Translations under genes and position numbers: made by a program
Part shown: piece after piece, positions 32,825 through 44,390 of the stretch
Position numbering within the stretch: position 1 is the stretch's first letter
Layout of the letters: each line of letters opens with the position of its first letter
The notes under the pieces: generated by a model
What the model was told of the DNA's origin: nothing
The model's database searches: none
Seen by the model: only the letters and a program-made list of their open reading frames with translations
Assembly (NCBI GenBank): GCA_000226015.1
Contig: JH153048.1
Location: forward strand, 228,948 to 292,947
Direction of reading: 5' to 3'
DNA length: 64,000 nucleotides
Source: Mnemiopsis leidyi
Taxonomy: Eukaryota; Ctenophora; Tentaculata; Lobata; Bolinopsidae

Positions 32825-35634
32825 AGGGACGTCTTTTAGTTGGAGCCGTTTATGCGCGCTTCCAAGATCTTTGAGAATTTGTTTGATTTTCTAGGAAATT
32901 GGTGAAGCAGAGTGTTTTTGCGAATGGCATTTGAAACGATTTGAAAACAAAAGTGGTATTTGAACTGCAAATATTTGACTTTCAGCGATATTTGAACTTT
33001 GTATATGACAGAGAGGTTGTATAAGACGATTGAAAAAGATACAGTAAAAACTTTGGTGAATTGTAGAATCGACCGAAAAGAAAGAGAAGTTATTGTAAAT
33101 TTTTTCTTTGGACGGTAGTAACCTGCTTACTTTACTGTGTAATTTATTCTAATTGTGACATTACATGAAATTAATTATTGACTTTTATCATTTATAACTG
33201 ATATAATGTGTACCTATTTTGTCTTCAACAAAAACTAATTTCAAATTTTCAAGTCTCTTCAAACCTAATTCTAATCCTCCAAATCACCAAATCAGAAAAT
33301 TGACCAGGCAATTCCAATGAAACTAATTAAGGACGTTACTAAATCGATTTTCAATTGCGATAGGAAAGCACATGGTACGACGAACATTAGCACATGAGCT
33401 CACACAACCCCCGTCACGTGACCTATCTGACTGCAACTTCAAGTACGTTTTCCTGTTTTCCCGTGTTACAGTAGCTCAGTGTTACAATAGGGGTTTCTCC
33501 GACTTTTCTACAGTTTTGCTAGGATTTAGGGTTTAATTTTCTTTGTTCGCTGATTGCTGAGTAGAACTAGAAAATCCCGTGATTGTACAAAAGAGCACGT
33601 GACTATGATATGTAGTCATGTGACTACCTGTATCACTGTAATTCTTCTTGAATCTCGAAAGGAGTTTCGCAAAGTGTTTCTCCCTGCTTCAAACCAACGT
33701 ACTGAGTCACGTGATCAATCATAATTTCGCCGTAAATTTGACGGGGAAAAAAGAATGCCGCCAATTGTTGAAGCTCATTGTTCGAACATCTCTCTTTCTC
33801 TCTTCTTGGCTCTAACTGGTTCCAATAACTCCTCCGTGTCACCTAATTTCAACATTTTTTATCTCCGTGTCCCTAAAATTAAAAATTAACCTAATTGAGT
33901 TAAATTCAAACATGCACGCCTATTGGCAGCTTCCATTATCGAGTTAGATTTTATCACTATAGAAATTATTGAAATATATAAACCTGTTCCGTGATCTAAT
34001 GAGATTTGGAAACTTATCAGTAATTCAACCTTCGTAGAATGGCAAATTTTGAGAGATTATTTAGGGTGGCTTTTGAAAAGGTTCTGAAGCGCATGTGAAT
34101 TCATGGAACTTTGAATTCGAAAAATATTTTTGACGGAAATTATCGTATTAAGTGAGGCGTAAGAATTTCGAACAGAAAAATACAAAAATAAACTCATGGT
34201 CATTGTTAATGTCTTTAGTTGTAATGAAATTTGAGAATGGATTTAAACAACGATCATAGCTATCAATTAGCTAGCAATCTAATCGTATCGTAATAATTCA
34301 TTTTATATCAGTCACTGGAATTGATTAAAATAATCAAATTAAAGCTGTACCAAGTATTGACATTTACTCTACTTAAAACTTAATTCTCGGCCCGATGTCT
34401 GGAGTTGGCGACAGTTAAGTTTTAAAGCAAACCGTGAAGAATGTCTTGATTAAAATCTCTGTGGCGAACCTCACAAATGTATTGTCCAAAGATCACGTCA
34501 CACGTGTGCAATAAAGTCACGTGCACAGTGTACCTGTAAGCTTTAACCTCTAGAAGAAACTCCAAATCTTGAGCTGGCAAGATCCGGCATACATCCTCTA
34601 GCGATACAACTATTTTAGTGTTTCAAACTTTCCCAACAAAGACTAAAGTCGTTTCAAGCCCTTGTCCACGTTGTAGGGCTTTGTACTGAATCTCTGTATC
34701 GCGCACACACAAACACACACTCTGACCAACAATTAAAGTTCGACAATCACGGCCGGTTTTCAAAAGGAGTAAAAAATTTTGCGTCAAATTTATTGACAGG
34801 TAACTTTGAAACGTCAACACCCCTCTTTGGGGAGGCATGTCTTTTAGCGTTTTATTTAATGCTACTACTTACTAGGGCTGGATACGTTTCTTTAAGTGGG
34901 GGGGGGGGCGGTTTTAGGGACAGAAATTTAAATAAGGAGGGTGAAGGAGATAATGAAAGTTAGTTAGAAAGACGGAGGGAGAAGGGGTGAAGAAAGAGAG
35001 TGCTAGTGTTAGTGACCAGGAAACAGTGAGAGAGAGAGATACATGCATTACCTGTTAGCAGTTATTGGTCGCAGTTTACGTGTTGAGAATTTCTATTGAC
35101 AACCATAGAACAGCGTAAAAATATAATTCTCACTCTGGCTCTGCTGAATGGCATATTATATTTTCTCCGTGGAATGCGAATCGCTGAGGCGTGACCGCCA
35201 GAGAGCTGACTTCGCAAAACGAAATGTAAACCCGTTCACACTTAACTTGCCTTTTCAGCTAACGGGATCTCGCCCAATTTGGTAATTTCACCTGTCAAAA
35301 TTCACCTCGTCTAAGGAAAACCAGGCGGTGATTTTCCGACCTGACCAAACTACACACTTTAAACTAAAGGTGAATTTCAAACCCGCAGTTCCCCGCAATT
35401 ATACCAGGGCACGTGTTAATTGTCGCGTAACAACAATAGCGACTGTCTCTATTACTGTCGCAGTTTCCAATTAGATTTAGCTCCTCCAAACTCGTCAACA
35501 TGTACAGATTTCAGGTCAGTTTCCCGTCCTAGCCAGCCCAGGCTTGTAGGACACAACATGTCACGTGACTGCTTACCGTGGTCACGTGACGTCACTTTCC
35601 TGTGCTAGCTGGCCCAGGTTTACCGGACTTCTCC

Positions 35635-35652
35635 GGTTGCCATGGACACGTG
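35635..35652 (+). promoter_or_regulatory. Composite RFX X-box plus E-box
   Basis: GGTTGCCATGGACACGTG: an X-box half (GTTGCCATGG) abutting a CACGTG core. Two GTCACGTGAC sites lie 50-75 bp upstream. Confidence 0.5.
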
Positions 35653-37027
35653 TCTTTTCTGACGCACTGATCGCACTAAACTTCCGTTAATAATTGTCGG
35701 GATTTTGGGGGAAATCTCCGACATTGTCATCGGGAAAGTTATAGACAAAATATCAGAATAAAGAGTCAGGAATAGTTTAGTCTTTGAAGGGTGATATTGG
35801 GAGATGGCCTGATAGTGATTTCGCAACAGCAGATTCTTTAAACTTTAATAACGACTATTTTTCTTCTTATAGATTGATCAACTCAGTAAAAGCCTGCTAT
35901 CAAGGAAGACATTCGTTTCAGAATTGACTTAAAGCTGATTTGAATTTCCGAGAAATCAAGACTTCTTTTAGCACGGTTTTAGAATGTAGTTTCTGTTTAG
36001 AAATAAAACTTTCAGCTAGCCTTATAGCGTTAAACATTAGAACATTATCCTTATTAAACTTTGAAGGGAGCATTGCACCGAGTTAGAAATAAAAAAATTA
36101 GAGCAGTAGTAGACGTCCTTACATTTTGAACAATGTTTAGTATGATTCATAGAAATTCTCAAACCTAACAGATCTGTCGGCCACTTTTCATCTTTTGTCC
36201 AAGGAAATCCTGACACGTCAATTTGAAACTCTTTTTCCAGCGCTCCTCTCATTCCTATCCTAATCAAATCTAAAACCGTTCTTCAAAACATATCCTGGAC
36301 CAATTTGCCTGATCAGATCTGAAAAAGAGCCTGTTTGAAACATTATCACTCCCAATCCACCCAATCAGAGTCTCCACTGAGACTAATCACCCTCACAATG
36401 CTTCCACAACACAGATACTCTAACTAAGGACAACAGAACCAGATCACAAGGACTCCCAGGTTTTCTCTTCATAGTTTCCTCTCCTACTAGAGAGGAACCA
36501 CCCGAAACTGTACCCAGAAAGACGTGTAAACAAAGACTGGAGGGTTATACGTCTAGGTGTCTAGGTGTCTGGTACTGCTACCCCTGTTTCGTCCTCTTCT
36601 TTCTCTCTAACAGGTTACCAGCTAGGAGCAACCTTCGGAGGAGGAGGGAGTTGGGAAAATAAACCATAGACCAGGAGGAATATTGTTCGTTTAGTCGAGC
36701 TTTTTTTCTCCCCAGCAATGACCTGCGAAAAATAAAATCTTATCGTAGCTCAGCCATGTGGTTTTCAAAGAGATGTAGACAAAAGAAGAGAAATACTCCG
36801 CCCCTGCTCCGTCTATATTCTCAACCCTCCCGATCTCTAGCTCTTCTGCCGAACACCACCACTATATAAACCGACCCAGTCTGGTCCCTGAATCCTAAAC
36901 CTGCTCACACTATCTACAATACCTACCATTAGACAAGGAATTGTTTCCTATAATGAGGCAAATACGGAACAAAACCTCATCCCACCTGACTCATCTTTCA
37001 GAGAGAGGTCTATCGCATCCTCACAAT

Positions 37028-37053
37028 CACGTGACCATGACAACCGTCACGTG
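37028..37053 (-). promoter_or_regulatory. E-box pair with X-box-like spacer
   Basis: CACGTG cores at 37028 and 37048; the spacer read on the minus strand gives GGTTGTCATGGTCACGTG, an imperfect X-box fused to the first E-box. Confidence 0.5.
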
Positions 37054-37222
37054 ACCTCTTCACTGAGAGAGGTCTACCTCATCCTCTCTGAGACTGACCT
37101 GCTTGGAATGATAGTCTGGGCTAATATATTGCAGTATTTTTACGGTGCAAGGTGTACATTAAACAGAGAATGGGAAGGTGTGACTAATGATGCTCCTCGC
37201 ATGTTCTATCTCAAACAGTTAC

Positions 37223-37249
37223 CACGTGCGACGTTGCCATGGTCACGTG
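37223..37249 (+). promoter_or_regulatory. E-box pair with X-box spacer
   Basis: CACGTG cores at 37223 and 37244, 21 bp apart. CGTTGCCATGGTCACGTG at 37232-37249 is an X-box half fused to the second E-box. Confidence 0.5.
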
Positions 37250-37441
37250 GCCTAACATAGGTCTCCACTAAATGCTTGTTGGCCTGCTTTTTAATGACCT
37301 AATTGTTCGATAATCTTTCTCCGTTTTTTGGGGTGCAGGCCGTCTATTTTAAAACAAAGGGGCAGGTCTGATTTTGTCTTGTTGACACGATGAGGCGTGC
37401 AGGCAGAAACCCGATAGGGGACAAGCCAGATCATTACCGAC

Positions 37442-37468
37442 CACGTGACCATAGCAACCAGTCACGTG
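37442..37468 (-). promoter_or_regulatory. E-box pair with X-box spacer
   Basis: CACGTG cores at 37442 and 37463, 21 bp apart. On the minus strand the spacer reads GGTTGCTATGGTCACGTG. Confidence 0.5.
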
Positions 37469-38182
37469 AGTGTTTAAACCATCGAGACAGACCTTCTCGG
37501 AGGAGAAGGTAGAAGAGTGAGAGGGTCCCCGTTTTAAACATAGTTTAAAATCATATTATCAGGAGTTTTACACCAGATCAAGTTGAACTATTATCACCTG
37601 AACACCAGCCCCGCTGTTAACGGTTTCTGATCGCGCTGCGAGGATCACCCTTCCTCGAGGTGTTTAAAGAGGTGTCATTAGCTTTACAAGATGGGGGTAA
37701 CATTTATAGCAGGCCAGCCCGGTTCATGCCTTCTAGGGGTCGGGCCAGCAGGACACTAGCTTTCATCAGAACTTTGACAGTTAGCTAAATCATCTGTAAG
37801 TGATCATCTAAAGTTTTGTTTAAAAGTATTCCCAGCTCGACGCTAGAAAATTGGAGCTTTATTGCAGTCTATATTGACGTTTTGAACTGAGAGACGGTGT
37901 GTTGTGAGAGGGAGGGAAAAGAGCTGTCAGCGATCATGTCACGTTATCGGCAACCAGTCCATTAATCTTGAAGGACGATTTATTGTGGTTTTAACACCGA
38001 ATCCAATCACCTAAAGACTTACCATGCGTTTAAAATCGGGTCAAATATCGAGCCGAAAGGCTTCTTGGCAAGGAGCTATTTAGTGTAAACAGAGAGTAGA
38101 TGAGGTGTTGAAGATTGATTGGGCATTCAGACTGAGACAAGATCATTAACAAGAGCTGGAGAAGCACAGTTTATAGTCACGA

Positions 38183-38218
38183 GTGTGCCACGTGTGTGCC
38201 ACGTGTGTGCCACGTGAC
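38183..38218. repeat. 11-bp triple E-box array
   Basis: Three units of GTGTGCCACGT put CACGTG cores at 38189, 38200 and 38211, one helical turn apart. Confidence 0.95.
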
Positions 38219-38564
38219 AGTTTTAAGGGCCCCTGATGCCCTACAATATGTGTTATTGTTAATGAAGCCTATGAAAGTGCATGCGATAGCAAATAAACAC
38301 TGTTTTGAACCCGTAAAACAACTAAACGTACTTGTGATGGAGATTGTAACTTTATATGTAGAACAAGCTCCATATGTCGACTACCCAACAGTAGGGAGTA
38401 GAAATAATCAGTAACCTTCTCATCACCGCTAGAATTGAGACAAGATTCTACCGTTCATTTATTGCAAGCACTGCCCCAATTCTAGCGTGTGTACTGAAAC
38501 TTATCACTGGAAAATTCTCTAAAAGTAGCTTATTACTCCTTGTTGATTAGAATTAGCAGATTAA

Positions 38565-38882
38565 GTAGTTTCATTTTGACTAGTTTTTAGGTTAAGTAGT
38601 ATACTAGTTTGCAGGTTAAGTAGTTTGCCAGTTTATAAGATAATCAGTATACTAGTTTGCAGGTTTTGTAGTTTACTAGTTTATACTTTGTAGGTTAAGT
38701 AGTTTATTAGTTTGCAGGTTAAGTAGTTTACTAGTTTATAAGTTAATCAGTATACTAGTTTGCAGGTTCTGTAGTTTACTAGTTTATACTTTGTAGTTTA
38801 AGTAGTTTACTAGTTTGTAGGTTACGTAGTTTACGTAGTTTACTAGTACTATGTATTACGTAGTTTAGTGTTTACTAGTTTG
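38565..38882. repeat. GTAGTTTACTAGTTT minisatellite
   Basis: Degenerate tandem units of GTTAAGTAGTTTACTAGTTT with TGCAGG or ATA inserts; a higher-order unit of about 120 bp is partly duplicated (38637-38760). Intergenic. Confidence 0.85.
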
Positions 38883-40478
38883 TGCCTCCACCCCTAGGTC
38901 ACGAGAATACTCCAGTCTGATTTGTCTTGTAGTCACTTACAAGATAATTGTTCACTGACATAATGAAACAATGGGCAGATACTCCCCTGTCTTTGCTCTT
39001 TAAGCGGTCATGAATACGAAGCTTTGAATAAAGATGAAGATATTCACGGCACCAACCTATACAAAACCCTTCCTGAACTCCAAGAGAACCACAACTTTAT
39101 CTGAGACTACTGTCCTAGAATACTTAGTAAGGATTCATTAAGCAGGACTCTAAAAATCCTAACTATGATTGATAGCGAGGTTGGTCCAGCTAAAAAGTCT
39201 GAGGCTAATGGCTGGAGATGCTCGCATGGTCGGAAAACGTCAGTTCTAAGCTTCTAACCAGCGCTGTAAACCTAGATCCCCGTCCCCAGGTCGGCAGACC
39301 GACCATTGAAACAATCCCCACTCATTCAAAACCTGCTGATTTATTCCAAGCTGTTTTATCCCCGGAGTAACGTCCGCCAATAGGAGGCCGAGGAAATAGT
39401 CGCGTGACAGCGCTGGTCCAATCAGGACGCTCGCTGAGCGTAGACGCGCTCAGACGCCGATCCGATGCAAGATCAAAGAAACTAATTTGCAGCGATTAGA
39501 AAACCGTCTGAAGCCGGGCTTTTAATTGGTTAAATTGGGATTTAATGGGCGGTTCTCAGGACTGGAAACAGTGTGTCAAATACAAGTGAACCAGGGCATA
39601 ACCACCAAGCTCGTTTACATATGACCTCCAAGTTAGTTTAAAGTAAACCTACATTGGTAACCAACTCCTGACTAATCACTGTTAATTACTCCCACTTACT
39701 GCTAAATCACAAGGACACGGGTTCATACACGGTTCTGAGGTGGGATCTTTAGTCTACTTTCTGAAACGAGGTGCTGGGATAACAGGTGTTCTTTGACACA
39801 ACTTACAACTTTACAGCTCCGTTTTGACGAGAATTTTGACCTGGGAGGAAAGTTCTTGGAGCTGTGTGTAACCTATTTTAACCAGTCAAGTCTCTGTTTA
39901 GGGTTGCCGTCTCGTTGAAACAAGCAGTGGAACTGAAATAATAGTCACGTGATAGAGGGTAGTCACGTGATGATGTTGACTGTCAGATCCACTCTTCTCA
40001 GCTCCAGCTGATCGTACCCTCCTTACTTGCCTCTAATTCCTTGGGATTAACTTCAAAACGGTTACAATCTGCAATTTCAGTCAAACCTTTGAGACCCACC
40101 TTCTTAATCGCCTGTAATGACTTTAATTCTCATTCTGTTCCGTTAAATCCAGTAATATAAGAGCAGATAGTTATTTGGCGGAACCAAACTCATCGATTGC
40201 AGAAACTATTTGAGTATTTGATAGCCGACCAACCTCGTTTATATTTTGGGTGAATCATATGCTGTGGCCAAATGAGCCTTCTTGAAACGATAGAGTTCGG
40301 TGGATGAATGAGCTTTGCTAAATTACAGTGCTGCAGTAAATGAAGGTAAAAGATTTTAAATTGGCTCGAGTATGGTACATACGATATTGTTATAAGTTCC
40401 ACTAACTCCATCATCAATAAGGATGAGTATGAAAAGTTGTGGCAGGGAAGGAGCCTCTGGCTTGGTGCTGAATCTAGA

Positions 40479-40931
40479 AAGTTTTATAGGGACGATACAA
40501 TGTTCTTTAATCCGTTGTAAATATTACCCTCTGGAAAGTTTTATTGGGAAGATACAAAGCTCTTTAACCCGTTCTAAATATCACCCTCTAGATAGTTTTA
40601 TAGGGACGATAAAAAAGTTCTTAAATCCGTTCTAACTATCACCCTGAGAAAGTTTTATAGGGACGATACAATGTTCTTAAATCCGTTCTAACTATCACCC
40701 TGAGAAAGTTTTATAGGGACGATACAATATTCTTAAATCCGTTCTAACTATCACCCTGAGAAAGTTTTATAGGGACGATAAAAAGTTCTTAAATCCGTTC
40801 TAAATATCACCCTGAGAAAGTTTTATAGGGACGATAAAAAGTTCTTAAATCCGTTCTAAATATCACCCTGAGAAAGTTTTATGGGGACGGTGCAAAGTTC
40901 TTTAACCCGTTCTAAATATCACCCTCTAGAA
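40479..40931. repeat. 56-bp minisatellite, eight units
   Basis: Eight tandem units of 56-60 bp starting AAAGTTTTATAGGGACGATA and ending TATCACCCTGAG or CCCTCTAG. The inner five are nearly identical and the outer ones more diverged, the usual sign of recent internal expansion. Confidence 0.95.
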
Positions 40932-43178
40932 CTTCCTCAATCTTCATACACGTGATACAGGCAAGAAGTTATTAAAATTTAATAACGTACATTGATGCAG
41001 CCCAATAACTTATAACCGCCAGAGTTAGTCCCTCACATCGGCCCCTCTTAAACCCTACCTCCCTTCACGTGACACGATGCTTTCTGACGGACTCAATTTA
41101 AATTGATCTCACTCAAATTGGCAGTAATTACTTTTTTATTAACCTCCAATGACTCTGTTCTGGCTGGTTCTGTGGGAGAAGAGTGTGACATGATAAAGTG
41201 TTCCCACAACTCACAAATACGAACAATAGACTGGCTACAATCTGTCTAAATCAGAATGCAATAACTTTACCTAACGAGTTCCGATCATCACCGGAAATTG
41301 CAGGTCCGAACTATATTGCGGGCTGGCGTCGGCGTGTGTTGAGAATTTGTCTGAAATGGTCACGTGATGAGTACTTTAGCTGGGTGAGACTGTTCTGAAC
41401 GAGGATATTGGGAATAACTGGCACGCGTAAACTGCTTAAACAACCTTACAGAATCTAGTGGCTGTTCCTTGATAGAAAGGAATAAGAAACTTAACAATTT
41501 TGATTATCCAAAATTTGGTTGAATATGAATACTCCTTTTTGAAAGTGTGAGACGAAAGTATTCAGCGAATCACTCGGTAAAGAACTTCTTTGCAACACCT
41601 CGGTAGCTTTAGGACATCTGCAAATGTAATCTTAACAATTTCTACCATTTTCAAGCCCCAGGATCGAGTAGTCTGTGTGTCAATAAAGCTGAAACCTCAT
41701 ATTTTCCACCATTTTCAGGCCTTTACTCGAACAATTTTCATGTCAATAAATCCCTCCAACCTTCCATTTTCAAATGTAACGCTTGTCATGGTTGCATGTC
41801 GACCAGTTTTCCCCGATGTCGTGAAGGTGTCGTGGCAACATGATTACCAATTTCACGTCAATTTGTCAAAACGCTCCGAAACCAGTTCTGATTTACATTC
41901 TAAAACGTGCTTCGTCAGCTGTTTTTTCATTTCCCTGACATTTATCTCCACCGTATATTAAATTTTCTAGTGAAATTTTTGAAATTGGCATCCTCATTTT
42001 GGCATTATTGAAACTCTAGCGGCACGGATTATGAAACGGAATTATTTTTGCAGCCTCTAAAAATTTTATTGGAAAATATGGCTCTATTATAATATGCATT
42101 TTGGAACAGGTAACGGTTTTCATGCAATTACATGGCATAAAATAGGTCTCAAGTCTCAACTAACCTTACAGACATTCCTGTTGGTTGTTCAGATTCTTAA
42201 ATACCTGCGTTTACAAAGAATTAGACTTTAAGATGTGGTTATTACAAAACATTACTTTTCACAAGATGAAATGAGGAGAACTTGAGGTCTGCAATTTGTA
42301 TCACAAGATCCCAGACTTTGCTATTTTCTGTGTCAAGTCTATGTTTATACTCATACTTTCCCTCAAAAAACTTTCCAAAGAAAAGTTAAAGTTTGTCTCC
42401 ATCCTTACACTTCACACAATAGCCGAGTCATTATTTCTTTATTTCATCCTGCCCTACAAAAGTCCAGATAAACCCTTTGTCGCTCGGTATTGTTTTACCT
42501 GCCGGACCAGCCTTACTTTCTATTGTTTTGTTGTTCAGCCTTTAACGGTTGTTCACGTGGCCCCTCGCCCCTTCCTCAGCAAGAGATTAGGGCGTTGTAA
42601 AGTTGTAATTGTTAGTGTAAAGGTATCCAAAACACACAGAATAACGTTACATGTGTAATAGAGCACAAGCAGCGATTTTGGGGAATTTAAGTCTATTTAA
42701 ACATATCTATTATCTAAGATCAATATTAGGAAAAATTACAATGTAAGTTTCTGAATGACGTATCTTATTGGCGACTACTCATATTCCTGAACAAGCTATC
42801 GGTATCATGTCCCCTTAAAAGTTTAATCATATCCACCCGCCAGAGGTTTATTTTGGGATTTAAAACGAAAATAGAGCACCGTACTTCAAAGAGAAACACA
42901 GTTTAAAGGAATAAGCAATATTTCTAAATGTTGAACCTGTCTGAATAATTGTGTTGTAGGCTAAAAGTTCAACTGCTATAATAATGGATAAACTGAAAGC
43001 AATTTTAAAGATTCAGCTATTGCACGTACGGATCTAAACCAATCACCAGAAGAAATAACTTTTTTAGGCCAGACGGATCCATTTTTCCAAATTCTTAAAA
43101 CATATATCTTTCTCGCCTTTAAATCCCCTAGTCTTTACTCGAAATAATCAAATGCCTGTTGATAAAACAACCGGTACA
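40932..43178. other. Spacer, no supported gene
   Basis: Unbroken frames at 41590-41961 and 42296-42658 are AT-rich, resemble nothing I know and have no splice context. CACGTG at 40970, 41066, 41361 and 42555. Confidence 0.5.
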
Positions 43179-44390
43179 GCCCTACCATGAAGTGTCTTAC
43201 CTACAGTCCTACCATGAAGTGTCCTACCTACAGTCCTACCATGAAGTGTCCTACCTACAGTCCTACCATGAAGTGTCCTACCTACAGTCCTACCATGAAG
43301 TGTCCTACCTACAGTCCTACCATGAAGTGTCCTACCTACAGTCCTACCATGAAGTGTCCTACCTACAGTCCTACCATGAAGTGTCCTACCTACAGTCCTA
43401 CCATGAAGTGTCCTACCTACAGTCCTACCATGAAGTGTCCTACCTACAGTCCTACCATGAATGTCCTACCTACAGTCCTACCATGAAGTGTCCTACCTAC
43501 AGCCTACCATGGAATGTCCTACTACAGTCCTACCATGANNNNNNNNNNNNNNNNNNNNNNNNNNNNNNNNNNNNNNNNNNNNNNNNNNNNNNNNNNNNNN
43601 NNNNNNNNNNNNNNNNNNNNNNNNNNNNNNNNNNNNNNNNNNNNNNNNNNNNNNNNNNNNNNNNNNNNNNNNNNNNNNNNNNNNNNNNNNNNNNNNNNNN
43701 NNNNNNNNNNNNNNNNNNNNNNNNNNNNNNNNNNNNNNNNNNNNNNNNNNNNNNNNNNNNNNNNNNNNNNNNNNNNNNNNNNNNNNNNNNNNNNNNNNNN
43801 NNNNNNNNNNNNNNNNNNNNNNNNNNNNNNNNNNNNNNNNNNNNNNNNNNNNNNNNNNNNNNNNNNNNNNNNNNNNNNNNNNNNNNNNNNNNNNNNNNNN
43901 NNNNNNNNNNNNNNNNNNNNNNNNNNNNNNNNNNNNNNNNNNNNNNNNNNNNNNNNNNNNNNNNNNNNNNNNNNNNNNNNNNNNNNNNNNNNNNNNNNNN
44001 NNNNNNNNNNNNNNNNNNNNNNNNNNNNNNNNNNNNNNNNNNNNNNNNNNNNNNNNNAGTGTCCTACTACAGTCCTACCATCAAGTTGTCCTACCTACAG
44101 TCCTACCATGAAGTGTTCTACCTACAGTCCTACCATGAAGTGTCCTACCTACAGTCCTACCATGAAGTGTCCTACCTACAGTCCTACCATGAAGTGTCCT
44201 ACCTACAGTCCTACCATGAAGTGTCCTACCTACAGTCCTACCATGAAGTGTCCTACCTACAGTCCTACCATGAAGTGTCCTACCTACAGTCCTACCATGA
44301 AGTGTCCTACCTACAGTCCTACCATGAAGTGTCCTACCTACAGTCCTACCATGAAGTGTCCTACCTACAGTCCTACTATGAAGTGTCCTA
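43178..44390. repeat. 27-bp minisatellite TCCTACCATGAAGTGTCCTA+CCTACAG, with assembly gap
   Basis: More than 20 visible near-identical 27-bp units flank 519 Ns at 43539-44057. Since 27 is divisible by three, all frames stay open across it ([18 protein letters not shown] and others). The flanks are not coding, so I treat it as a non-coding satellite. Its true size is unknown. Confidence 0.95.

Larger units (their letters stand above)
32825..40400. other. Gene-poor tract downstream of IRF2BP-like gene
   Basis: The first few hundred bases are probably 3' UTR, though no clear AATAAA is seen. Otherwise no supported gene. Dense in CACGTG sites and pairs (33415-33708, 34501/34518, 35562/35583, 37028/37048, 37223/37244, 37442/37463, 38189/38200/38211, 39946/39964). 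A TATAAA with good context lies near 36864 but no gene follows it. A G homopolymer of about 10 is at 34900. Confidence 0.55.

Noticed and set aside
36860-36870. TATA box (CTATATAAACC) suggesting a gene
   Set aside because: No open frame or exon-like sequence follows within reach.
40479-40931. CRISPR-like regular repeat
   Set aside because: Units are directly tandem with no unique spacers and the host is an animal.
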